DNA of 60,478 nucleotides from positions 1 to 60,478 of the forward strand of contig CAJTQA010000016.1 of assembly GCA_910578455.1 (NCBI GenBank), read 5' to 3'. Numbering within the stretch: the stretch's first letter is position 1; every line of letters starts with the position of its first letter. Of this stretch, positions 26,066-33,532 are shown piece after piece. A program made the position numbers and the translations under genes. The notes under the pieces are model-generated. The model made no database searches. It saw only the letters and a list, made by a program, of their open reading frames with translations, and was not told the DNA's origin. The DNA is from an uncultured Dorea sp. (GTDB taxonomy: Bacteria; Bacillota; Clostridia; Lachnospirales; Lachnospiraceae).

Positions 26066-27610
26066 CTATTTGGGCACGTTTTCAATCCCCGCCTCACTCA
26101 GCCGGTATATCCGGTCACAGACCTCCTCCATATACTTTCTGTCATGGGAAATACTGATGATCGCCCCTGGAAACTCCTTAAGCATCCGGCGTATCACCGG
26201 ACCGGATAAGGGCGAAAAATTCCGGGTAGGCTCATCCAGTATTAAGACATTTGCGCCGGAAAGGCTCATCTTCAGCAGGAGAACTTTTGCCTTCTGGCCG
26301 CCTGAAAGCTCCGAAATCTTATGCCCCATCTCTTCTGCCGTGTATTTTAGCGCGCCCAGATAAGTGCGGACCTTCGTCCGCTCTTCCCGGTTCCCGGACC
26401 ACGCCAGGAAATCCACGGGCGTCACGGAAAGGTCAAGCAGATCTTCATAATCCTGCGGCATATATTCTGCCCGGATATCTTTCCTTTTCAGAAGTTCTTC
26501 CGCAATCCTACGCAAAAGCGTCGTCTTTCCAGCGCCGTTCGCGCCTGTGATGCACACCTTTTCAGAGCCGCGGATCTCAAAGGATATGTCTTTCGCCAGA
26601 ACCCGCTCCCCATCTGGGGAATAGAGCTCATCCAACGCATAGCGTACCACTGTCTTACCGGCCGGGATTTTACTGCCTTTGCCGCCCAGCTTAAAGTAAA
26701 TCGCCGTCTCCTCCTCCGGCATCTCCGTCATCTTCTCATCTTCCCTGGCAAACCGGCGCTCCATGGACTTCACCGCATGCATCTTCTTTTTCAGGAGCCT
26801 CCCCCCGGCAGGATTCTGCCTTGTGATCGTCTCCTGTGCATAGCCTACGCTTTCATATACACGCCTGTATTTCTCATCTCTTATATGCTTTTCCCTCCTG
26901 TCACTCGCCGCCATCTGTTCCTGTTTCTCAAGCCGTTTCCTGCGTTCCCGCATATACTGCTCATACGGCATGCGCGCCACCGTATACCTGCTCTGCGTCT
27001 TTTTCTTAATGCGCTCCATATGAATGACCATATTCGCCGTATTCTCAATAAGAGTTTCATCATGGGAAATATAGAGCGCGATTCCCTTCCACCCGATAAT
27101 CAGCCTTTCCAGCCAGACAAGCGTTTCTACGTCTATGTCATTGGAAGGCTCATCCAGCAGAAGGATTTCCGGTTTCCCCAAAAGGAGCCGCATCATCTGT
27201 GCTTTCACCCGCTCCCCGCCGGAGAGCGTATCCATCCGCTGCTCCCGGTAAAAGAAATCGGAAGGCACGCCGAACTTTCCCGACATCCTGCCCATTTCCT
27301 TCGGAGTCTGTCCAAAGAACAGATCTTCCTCCATAAAATACTCATAGATGCTTTTTTCTTTATCTTCATCTGAAAGCTCCTGCGGCAAATATCCCATCCT
27401 TAAGCCGTGGAAGATGCGCCTGCCCTGAGACTCGCAGTAGTCCTCAATCATCTCAGGACGGAAAATCCACTGCAAAAGCGTAGATTTTCCGTTGCCTTCT
27501 TCCCCGATGATCACTGCTTTGTCTCCATCATTCAGCACGCAGTTAAAATCCTCCAGCAAGACCTTCAGATCTTTCTTGTGAGTAATTGTCAAATTTTCTA
27601 TCTGCAGCAT
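26066..27610 (-). CDS. ABC-F family ATPase (ribosome-protection type candidate)
   Basis: 514 residues, two ABC cassettes in one chain and no membrane segments. Cassette 1 has GEEGNGKST, LSGGERVKAQMM and LLLDEPSNDID. Cassette 2 has GANGAGKTT, LSGGQKAKVLLL and LILDEPTRNFS. The Lys/Arg-rich linker in between (IRDEKYRRVYESVGYAQETI) corresponds to the P-site tRNA-interaction region. ABC-F proteins act on the ribosome; many confer resistance to PLS-type antibiotics, others are housekeeping. The long attenuator leader with a leader ORF argues for an inducible antibiotic-resistance member, but this is inference. Confidence 0.9.
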   Translation of the reverse strand: MLQIENLTITHKKDLKVLLEDFNCVLNDGDKAVIIGEEGNGKSTLLQWIFRPEMIEDYCESQGRRIFHGLRMGYLPQELSDEDKEKSIYEYFMEEDLFFGQTPKEMGRMSGKFGVPSDFFYREQRMDTLSGGERVKAQMMRLLLGKPEILLLDEPSNDIDVETLVWLERLIIGWKGIALYISHDETLIENTANMVIHMERIKKKTQSRYTVARMPYEQYMRERRKRLEKQEQMAASDRREKHIRDEKYRRVYESVGYAQETITRQNPAGGRLLKKKMHAVKSMERRFAREDEKMTEMPEEETAIYFKLGGKGSKIPAGKTVVRYALDELYSPDGERVLAKDISFEIRGSEKVCITGANGAGKTTLLRRIAEELLKRKDIRAEYMPQDYEDLLDLSVTPVDFLAWSGNREERTKVRTYLGALKYTAEEMGHKISELSGGQKAKVLLLKMSLSGANVLILDEPTRNFSPLSGPVIRRMLKEFPGAIISISHDRKYMEEVCDRIYRLSEAGIENVPK

Positions 27611-27643
27611 ATCTTTATCATCCTCCTGTCCGAAAGGCTTTTT

Positions 27644-27805
27644 TCATACTAAAAAAGCCTGTTTCGTACCCAAAACAGACTCACGCAAAATAAACCTATA
27701 TATTTTCCGGAACACGGTCGGAACAAGGCTTGAAAATGCGGATAATCTAATTTGGCGTACGCAAATATGCCTGTATAAAACAGGCTTCTCTCTCTGACTG
27801 CACAT
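27644..27805 (-). CDS. Candidate 53-residue leader peptide of the ABC-F gene
   Basis: An open frame starting MCSQREKPVLYRHICVRQIR and ending GTKQAFLV then TGA. It spans the upstream hairpin (27769-27785) and the whole terminator hairpin (27651-27679), and stops 34 nt before the ABC-F start. A ribosome translating it would melt the terminator. There is no good Shine-Dalgarno before its ATG, which leaves initiation doubtful. A second candidate is a 4-codon ORF (Met-Ile-Asn-Arg-stop) at 27816-27830 after GGTGGGAAG. Confidence 0.45.
   Translation of the reverse strand: MCSQREKPVLYRHICVRQIRLSAFSSLVPTVFRKIYRFILRESVLGTKQAFLV
27651..27785 (-). promoter_or_regulatory. Transcription attenuator in the ABC-F leader
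   Basis: Hairpin A is GCCTGT-TTTAT-ACAGGC (27769-27785). The terminator is CTGTTT/AAACAG followed by GCTTTTTT (27651-27679). The 5' arm of hairpin A, GCCTGTTT, is perfectly complementary to AAACAGGC (27658-27665), the 3' arm of the terminator, so an antiterminator can form. The 327-nt gap 27611-27937 between aroF and the ABC-F gene contains this leader. Confidence 0.7.
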
Positions 27806-27937
27806 CCAAATCAAATTATCTGTTAATCATCTTCCCACCATGCACGCTATGTGCCCTTTCTTTTTATTTTCCTCTCTCAGGAGCTTTCCCGCTCTGAAAC
27901 CAGATATCTCTTCACCGGTTTGTCAGTACGCAGACGC

Positions 27938-28969
27938 TTAGCATCTGTCTGCTATCTCATAGATCAGACGCTCTGTGTCCTCCCAGCCCAGGCACGGATC
28001 CGTAATAGACTTCCCATACACCCGTCCGCTGCCGATGCTCTGGCAGCCTTCCTCCAGATAGCTCTCAATCATAATGCCTTTGATCAGGCTTCTAAGCTCA
28101 GGATTATAATTCCTGCTGTGGAGAACTTCGCTGGCAATGCGAACCTGTTCCTTATACTGTTTGTTGGAGTTCGAGTGGTTAACGTCTATGACTGCCGCCG
28201 GATTCTTCAGCTCCATCTCCTGATACATGAGGAGCAGCCGCTTAAGATCCTCGTAATGGTAGTTCGGTATGCATGTACCGTACTTATCCACGCCGCCCCG
28301 CAGGATTACATGGGCAAGGTCATTCCCCTCCGTCGTCACATCCATCGTCCGATAGATGAAACGGTGCCCGCTCTGCGCCGCCAGTACGGAATTGAGCATA
28401 ACGGAAAAATCACCACTGGTAGGGTTCTTCATCCCGATTGGGATATCCATGCCGCTTGCGGTCAGGCGGTGCTGCTGGTTTTCCACAGAACGCGCCCCGA
28501 TAGCCTCATAGGACAATATATCATCAAGATAGCTCCTGTTCTCAGGATACAACATCTCATCTGCTCCTGTCAAGAGTGTTTCTTCCATAACCCGGATATG
28601 CATCTTACGGATAGCGATAATTCCGGCCTGAAGATCCGGCGCCCGGTCAGGCTCCGGCTGGTGGAGCATCCCCTTATAACCCGCGCCTGTAGTCCTCGGC
28701 TTATTCGTATAGATTCTCGGAATGATCACAAGACGCTCTGAAACCTTTTCATTCACTCTTGCAAGCCGATGCACATACTCACAGACAGCGTCCTCATTGT
28801 CTGCTGAACACGGACCGACTATCACAAGAAATTTATCGGATGCCCCGGTAAATACATCACGGATCTCACGGTCTCTTTTTTTCTTTACATCACGGATCTC
28901 ATCCGTCAGCGGATATTCCTTCTTTAAATCTGCCGGAAGCGGCAGCTCTGAATTTACTGTCATTCCCAT
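27938..28969 (-). CDS. 3-deoxy-7-phosphoheptulonate (DAHP) synthase, class I
   Basis: 343 residues, the length of AroF/G/H-type enzymes. It joins PEP and erythrose-4-phosphate at the entry of the shikimate pathway. Motifs: VIVGPCSADNEDAVCEY, PRIYTNKPRTTGAGYKGML (PEP/E4P site), AIGARSVENQQHR, GMKNPTSGDF, VDVNHSNSNKQ-like metal site, IESYLEEGCQ and YGKSITDPCLGW. pheA at 43056-44186 acts later in the same pathway. It appears to be a single-gene unit with its own promoter. Confidence 0.95.
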   Translation of the reverse strand: MGMTVNSELPLPADLKKEYPLTDEIRDVKKKRDREIRDVFTGASDKFLVIVGPCSADNEDAVCEYVHRLARVNEKVSERLVIIPRIYTNKPRTTGAGYKGMLHQPEPDRAPDLQAGIIAIRKMHIRVMEETLLTGADEMLYPENRSYLDDILSYEAIGARSVENQQHRLTASGMDIPIGMKNPTSGDFSVMLNSVLAAQSGHRFIYRTMDVTTEGNDLAHVILRGGVDKYGTCIPNYHYEDLKRLLLMYQEMELKNPAAVIDVNHSNSNKQYKEQVRIASEVLHSRNYNPELRSLIKGIMIESYLEEGCQSIGSGRVYGKSITDPCLGWEDTERLIYEIADRC

Positions 28970-29026
28970 ATCTGGCTCCTTATCTGTTCACCCCGCCGCA
29001 TTGCGGCGCAGCCATCCTTCCGGGAT

Positions 29027-29055
29027 ATTATAGCATGGGTCATTTTATTCTACAA
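29027..29055 (-). promoter_or_regulatory. Promoter of the DAHP synthase gene
   Basis: TTGTAG (29050-29055), 17 nt, perfect TATAAT (29027-29032) on the minus strand, about 58 nt before the start codon. A small CGCCGC/GCGGCG hairpin lies in the leader. Confidence 0.6.
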
Positions 29056-29094
29056 GAAAAAATCAAATTATGATATACTGATCTGTCACAGACA

Positions 29095-29367
29095 AGGAAC
29101 CGTGATCCCCATCCCCGGGAGCAGGAGACCTGCATGCCTTACCTGAAATACGAGACTCTCCTTTTGCGCCCCAAAATCATAGTCTGCCTGGGGCGTATCG
29201 CCGCCCAGCGCGTCATTCGCCCGGACTACCGGATCACAAAGGAACACGGAACGTTTATTTTCCGCAAAAATGTATGGCTGACTTCTGTATACCATCCTTC
29301 CGCCCTCCTGCGTGACGAGACAAAATTTCCCGAAACCCAGGCCCGACTTTCACGCGATACAAAATAA
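29095..29367 (+). pseudogene. 5'-truncated uracil-DNA glycosylase remnant (family 4/5-like)
   Basis: In frame from 29095 the sequence reads RNRDPHPREQETCMPYLKYE, then LLLRPKIIVCLGRIAAQRVI, KEHGTFIFRKNVWLTSVYHP and SALLRDETKFPETQA. These are the last two thirds of a Fe-S uracil-DNA glycosylase, including one cluster Cys and the HPS motif. The N-terminal part with the catalytic motif and the first cluster Cys residues is missing upstream, where an AT-rich promoter-like region follows directly. The C-terminus also looks frayed (RLSRDTK). It is a deletion remnant, not expected to be functional. Confidence 0.75.
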
Positions 29368-29492
29368 GCTAAAGGAAATAACGGATTAATGGCTTTTCCG
29401 TCCATCTCACACGCAAAGCCATAAATGTGACCGCGTCACAGAAAATATGACAGGAAAATGATATGCTGGCATCAGACAAAGAAAGGAAGGTA

Positions 29493-29810
29493 ATGATTAT
29501 GTCCGTACTTATTGTAAACAAAAACAACTTTATTGATTCTGTTAAAAATAGCGAAAAACCCGTACTCTTAGATTTTTATGCTGACTGGTGCGGCCCCTGC
29601 CGCATGGTATCACCCATAGTAGATGAGATTGCAGAAGAAAACCCCCAGTATCTGGTAGGCAAAATCAATGTAGACAATGAGCGGGAACTGGCGCAAAGTT
29701 TTCGGGTGCTAAGCATCCCCACGCTGGTCGTAATGAAAGATGGGAACATCATCCATCAGTCAGCAGGCGCAAAGTCAAAAGGCGAAATCCTCGCTATGTT
29801 AAAAAATTAA
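29493..29810 (+). CDS. Thioredoxin
   Basis: 105 residues from ATG 29493, after GGAAGG (29499 also possible). The active site is DWCGPCR in DFYADWCGPCRMVSPIVDEI and the cis-Pro loop is SIPTLVVMKDG. The fold length is standard. It reduces protein disulfides with thioredoxin reductase, which is not in this window. It stands alone; an inverted repeat (29871-29905) lies downstream. Confidence 0.95.
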   Translation: MIMSVLIVNKNNFIDSVKNSEKPVLLDFYADWCGPCRMVSPIVDEIAEENPQYLVGKINVDNERELAQSFRVLSIPTLVVMKDGNIIHQSAGAKSKGEILAMLKN

Positions 29811-29870
29811 GACGCAGGGAAAGTTCAGGAAAAGGGTTAATAACGGTAGGTTTCTTTTTACACACTGTCA

Positions 29871-29905
29871 AAGGTTAAGGTATCAAGCCGATGCTTTAAC
29901 CTTTG
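29871..29905. repeat. Inverted repeat downstream of thioredoxin
   Basis: AAAGGTTA (29871-29878) and TAACCTTT (29898-29905) are perfect arms around a 19-nt loop. No T-run follows, so a terminator role is uncertain. Confidence 0.45.
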
Positions 29906-30010
29906 TTCGCTGAAGGGAACCTCTGACATTTTAGAACGGAGTTTCAAACGCTGTAAATCAAATCAGCAACCACCCTAATCTATTGTATAGTATATCACAC
30001 TACCGGCAAA

Positions 30011-30050
30011 ATTAAAGGCTACCGCCGACAATCCATGTCAGCGATAGCCC
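30011..30050 (-). terminator. Terminator after the GGGtGRT gene
   Basis: On the minus strand GGGCTATCGCTGAC pairs with GTCGGCGGTAGCC and is followed by TTTAATTTT. Confidence 0.75.
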
Positions 30051-30068
30051 TTGATTCTACGCTATAAT

Positions 30069-31079
30069 TTAGAACTTTCCAGCCTTAGCCGCCTCCTCGA
30101 TGGAAACTGCAACTGCAACAGTCATACCTACCATCGGGTTATTTCCTGCGCCGATAAGCCCCATCATCTCTACATGAGCCGGTACGGAAGAGGATCCTGC
30201 AAACTGTGCGTCAGAGTGCATACGTCCAAGTGTATCTGTCATACCGTAGGAAGCCGGTCCAGCCGCCATATTGTCCGGGTGAAGGGTACGTCCCGTACCG
30301 CCGCCGGATGCTACGGAGAAATATTTCTTGCCCTGCTCGTTGCACTCTTTCTTGTATGTGCCTGCAACCGGGTGCTGGAAACGTGTCGGGTTAGTTGAGT
30401 TGCCTGTGATAGATACGTCTACGCCTTCCTTGTGCATGATGGCAACGCCCTCGCGCACGTCATTAGCACCGTAGCAGTTTACCTTTGCACGGAGTCCCTC
30501 AGAGTACGAAGTTCTCTGAACTTCCTTCAGCTCGCCTGTAAAATAGTCATACTCTGTCTCAACATATGTAAATCCGTTAATTCTGGAGATAATCTTTGCC
30601 GCATCCTTTCCAAGGCCGTTCAGGATAACGCGCAGAGGTTTCTTACGAACCTTGTTTGCCTTCTCAGCGATACCGATGGCGCCCTCCGCAGCCGCGAATG
30701 ACTCATGTCCTGCAAGGAATGCGAAACAGTCCGTATCCTCCTCAAGGAGCATCTTTCCGAGGTTGCCGTGTCCAAGTCCGACTTTGCGCTGGTCAGCTAC
30801 AGAACCCGGGATGCAGAAAGCCTGAAGTCCCTCTCCGATTGCTGCCGCTGCGTCTGCCGCCGTCTTGCAGCCTTTCTTGATCGCGATAGCCGCACCTACA
30901 GTGTATGCCCAGCATGCGTTCTCAAAGCAGATTGGCTGGATCCCTTTTACCTGGTTATATACATCAAGCCCGGCATCTTTTGTAATCTTTTCTGCTTCTT
31001 CGATAGAAGCGATGCCATAGCTTCCTAATACTTCATTGATTTTATCAATTCTTCTTTCATATGATTCAAATAAAGCCAT
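30069..31079 (-). CDS. GGGtGRT protein
   Basis: 336 residues. It carries the name-giving motif in VASGGGTGRTLHPDNMAAGP, and a long conserved C-terminal block (GMTDTLGRMHSDAQFAGSSS, then LIGAGNNPMVGM). No membrane segment or signal is visible. The family is widespread in anaerobes and has no established activity. It lies 75 nt behind the IscU-like scaffold gene, a pairing I know from other Clostridia, so a role in Fe-S or redox metabolism is plausible. A Rex-like operator before the operon adds to that. Confidence 0.92.
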   Translation of the reverse strand: MALFESYERRIDKINEVLGSYGIASIEEAEKITKDAGLDVYNQVKGIQPICFENACWAYTVGAAIAIKKGCKTAADAAAAIGEGLQAFCIPGSVADQRKVGLGHGNLGKMLLEEDTDCFAFLAGHESFAAAEGAIGIAEKANKVRKKPLRVILNGLGKDAAKIISRINGFTYVETEYDYFTGELKEVQRTSYSEGLRAKVNCYGANDVREGVAIMHKEGVDVSITGNSTNPTRFQHPVAGTYKKECNEQGKKYFSVASGGGTGRTLHPDNMAAGPASYGMTDTLGRMHSDAQFAGSSSVPAHVEMMGLIGAGNNPMVGMTVAVAVSIEEAAKAGKF

Positions 31080-31154
31080 TTACTTGTCCTCCTTGTTATG
31101 AACACTCAGCATATGTATTTTCATGCTTATGTGCGATTATACTGAAACTCCAGA

Positions 31155-31847
31155 TCACTCTTTCCTCGGGTCGATGATCTTTGCTGCGTCTGCTACGCGG
31201 CCGTACTGTCCTTTTGCTTTCTCCCATGCATCGTTCGGAGTGTCGCCCGCTTTGATAAAGTCGGTGAACTTTCCAAGGCTTACAAACTGATATCCGATAA
31301 TCTCATCTTTATCGTCAAGAGCAATACCCGTTACATAGCCCTCTGCCATTTCGAGGTAACGCGGTCCCTTTGCCAATGTTCCGTACATCGTACCAACCTG
31401 TGAGCGGAGTCCCTTGCCAAGGTCTTCAAGGCCTGCGCCGATCGGAAGCCCATCCTCTGAAAATGCGCTCTGCGTTCTTCCGTATACAATCTGCAAGAAC
31501 AGCTCTCTCATCGCTGTGTTGATCGCATCACATACAAGGTCTGTATTAAGAGCCTCCAAGATTGTCTTTCCCGGCAGGATCTCAGATGCCATAGCTGCAG
31601 AGTGCGTCATTCCTGAACATCCGATGGTCTCCACAAGAGCTTCCTGAATAATTCCTTCTTTAACGTTCAGTGTCAATTTACATGTTCCCTGCTGAGGAGC
31701 ACACCAGCCGATACCGTGTGTCAGGCCGGAGATATCTTTCACTTCTTTTGCCTTTACCCATTTTGCCTCTTCCGGAATCGGAGCTGGTCCGTGATTCGCG
31801 CCCTGAGCTACCGGACACATCATTTCTACTTCATGTGAATAAATCAT
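31155..31847 (-). CDS. IscU/NifU-like iron-sulfur cluster scaffold protein (GGGtGRT-associated)
   Basis: 230 residues, longer than a plain IscU. Conserved elements include the N-terminal CPVAQGANHGPAPIPEEAKW, then GWCAPQQGTCKLTLNVKEG and IGCSGMTHSAAMASEIL, with Cys residues at positions expected for cluster assembly. The C-terminal part has YVTGIALDDKDEIIGYQFVS. It should act in the cytoplasm with the GGGtGRT protein encoded next. The exact client is unknown. Confidence 0.85.
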   Translation of the reverse strand: MIYSHEVEMMCPVAQGANHGPAPIPEEAKWVKAKEVKDISGLTHGIGWCAPQQGTCKLTLNVKEGIIQEALVETIGCSGMTHSAAMASEILPGKTILEALNTDLVCDAINTAMRELFLQIVYGRTQSAFSEDGLPIGAGLEDLGKGLRSQVGTMYGTLAKGPRYLEMAEGYVTGIALDDKDEIIGYQFVSLGKFTDFIKAGDTPNDAWEKAKGQYGRVADAAKIIDPRKE

Positions 31848-31893
31848 TTTAAAACTCCTTTCAACTATGTTGATTTTTTTCTGCGTGTAAAGT

Positions 31894-31911
31894 TTGTTAC
31901 TTCTTTAACAC
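31894..31911. promoter_or_regulatory. Rex-like operator before the scaffold/GGGtGRT operon
   Basis: TTGTTAC-TTCT-TTAACAC matches the Rex consensus TTGTTAA-N4-TTAACAA at 12 of 14 fixed positions. It lies about 47 nt upstream of the scaffold start and just after the predicted transcription start. Confidence 0.55.
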
Positions 31912-31922
31912 CATATGAAAAC

Positions 31923-31951
31923 ATTTTCGCATAAATTTAACTATTCGTCAA
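31923..31951 (-). promoter_or_regulatory. Candidate promoter of the scaffold/GGGtGRT operon
   Basis: TTGACG (31946-31951), 17 nt, GAAAAT (31923-31928) on the minus strand; the -10 is weak. Confidence 0.4.
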
Positions 31952-32030
31952 TTGTTACTTTGCTACATTTTTACAGCCGTTTTCAGTCCATTTGCCATAT
32001 TATTTCCGAATGTCTCCCCGGCACAACCAA

Positions 32031-33515
32031 TCAGCCAAAAAACTTCCAGAACTCCATATCCTTCTGATAAGGCTTTATCTCCTCAAAGGTAAAGGGCGCC
32101 GTCACCCACACGTATCCAAGGTCCGCCGGGTCGCCGCTTACATAATTGAGGTCGTAGCCAATCTCTATCCCCTCCTCATCGACAAAGAAATTCACCATAT
32201 AGTTGCCGTCGATGCTCTCTCCTCCAAGGGTCTTTATCATATCGTCCTCGTCAAGCTCCGCCAGGAAATTCACTTCTCCTGCCTCATCCCGCATGGCCTC
32301 CAGCCATTCCTCCGCAAACTTGCCGTCCAGGTTCACGATATCTTTCACCTGATATACCTTTCCGTCCTTAATGCCGATGTTAAGCGTCCTCAGATGCTGG
32401 ACGCTTTCATCCGGGTCGCCCTCCGCACCCGTTTCCTCAAAGACAATGCTGATAAAGTCATTGCTGGCATAGCATACTTTGTAGGTGACAAGGCTTGCCA
32501 GTATCGGGTTTTCAATCCCCAGCATCTTCTCTTTGAATTCCGCCGAAGGATTCTCGTATATCCTGTCTACCGTAGACATGGCGCATTTTTTTATCTCTTC
32601 ATTTATTTTCGCACCGGTCTGCGCGTCAAGCCCCTGGATGTCCGGATATTTCACATCAAAGCTGATGATCATGGATTTCTTTTCCGTATCGGTAAATGTA
32701 TAGCTTCCCTCCTCTATCTCATAGGCAAGGTCGTCCGCTATATACGCCGGGATAGAATAGGAGCCGGAAAGATTTGATGGCTGGGAGCTAGAATCTCCCT
32801 CCCCGTCATCTCCGTATTTATCCCTCTCATCCCAGAGCGGGCTGTCCGGCGCCATTGGGTCGTCATCCCACTGCTCCGCCTGATTGCCAAAAGGGTTCCT
32901 CTCCCTGTTGTATGCAGTCCGCACGATCATGACTCCCGCGATCATAAACACTGTCAGAAGGAGGATTCCCGCTATGATCCCGGCAATGATCAGCCCCGTA
33001 TTTGCATTTCCTTTTTCCGGCTGCGGATATGATGATGTATACTGCATATCCTGACGATAGAGCACCATTTCCATGGGAACATACCGTATGCCGTTCCTCT
33101 CCTGCTCTGCGTCAAGCCGTTTCATTCCCATATGCTCGTATTTATCTGCGGCTCCCGGCGCAGCGTTCACTGTCATCCGGGACATCCCCGGCATCTTTGA
33201 AAAATAACTCACCGCCTCTGTAAAGAGCCTCCTCCCGATGCCTTTTCCCTGGCAGCCTTTCTTTACATAGAACAGGCAGATATGCCCCTCCCGTTTTGCC
33301 GCAAGGACGCCCTGCATAACGCCGCCTTCAAAAGCGCCGAAATACAGAATCCTTCCGTCAAGCATCTGAGGCAGCATATTCTCATATTTAATAAATCCCT
33401 GGAACTCTGCCACCCCCTCCGGCGTATAGGTATGTGCGATATCCTCCGCAAATACCTCCCACACCAGGTGCAGCGCCGGCAAAAGCTCTGGTTTCCGTAA
33501 CATTCTTACTTCCAT
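32031..33515 (-). CDS. GNAT acetyltransferase fused through a membrane helix to a DUF3298/RsiV-like domain
   Basis: 494 residues from ATG 33515. Residues 1-155 are a GNAT domain with the acetyl-CoA loop GCQGKGIGRRLF and a final strand with NAAPGAADKYEHMGMKRL. One transmembrane helix follows (TGLIIAGIIAGILLLTVFMI), then an Asp/Ser-rich linker. An extracellular domain of about 270 residues (SYTFTDTEKKSMIISFDVKY, LRTLNIGIKDGKVYQVKDIV, GIEIGYDLNYVSGDPADLGY) looks like DUF3298 as found in RsiV and PdaC-type proteins. A cytosolic enzyme tied to an outside sensor-like domain is unusual. Substrate unknown. It follows cinA by 17 nt. Confidence 0.82.
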   Translation of the reverse strand: MEVRMLRKPELLPALHLVWEVFAEDIAHTYTPEGVAEFQGFIKYENMLPQMLDGRILYFGAFEGGVMQGVLAAKREGHICLFYVKKGCQGKGIGRRLFTEAVSYFSKMPGMSRMTVNAAPGAADKYEHMGMKRLDAEQERNGIRYVPMEMVLYRQDMQYTSSYPQPEKGNANTGLIIAGIIAGILLLTVFMIAGVMIVRTAYNRERNPFGNQAEQWDDDPMAPDSPLWDERDKYGDDGEGDSSSQPSNLSGSYSIPAYIADDLAYEIEEGSYTFTDTEKKSMIISFDVKYPDIQGLDAQTGAKINEEIKKCAMSTVDRIYENPSAEFKEKMLGIENPILASLVTYKVCYASNDFISIVFEETGAEGDPDESVQHLRTLNIGIKDGKVYQVKDIVNLDGKFAEEWLEAMRDEAGEVNFLAELDEDDMIKTLGGESIDGNYMVNFFVDEEGIEIGYDLNYVSGDPADLGYVWVTAPFTFEEIKPYQKDMEFWKFFG

Positions 33516-33532
33516 ATTTTCATCAACTCCTT

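Noticed and set aside
30051..31028. Plus-strand ORFs opposite the GGGtGRT gene
   Set aside because: They are shadows in the opposite strand of a clearly conserved gene, without ribosome sites.
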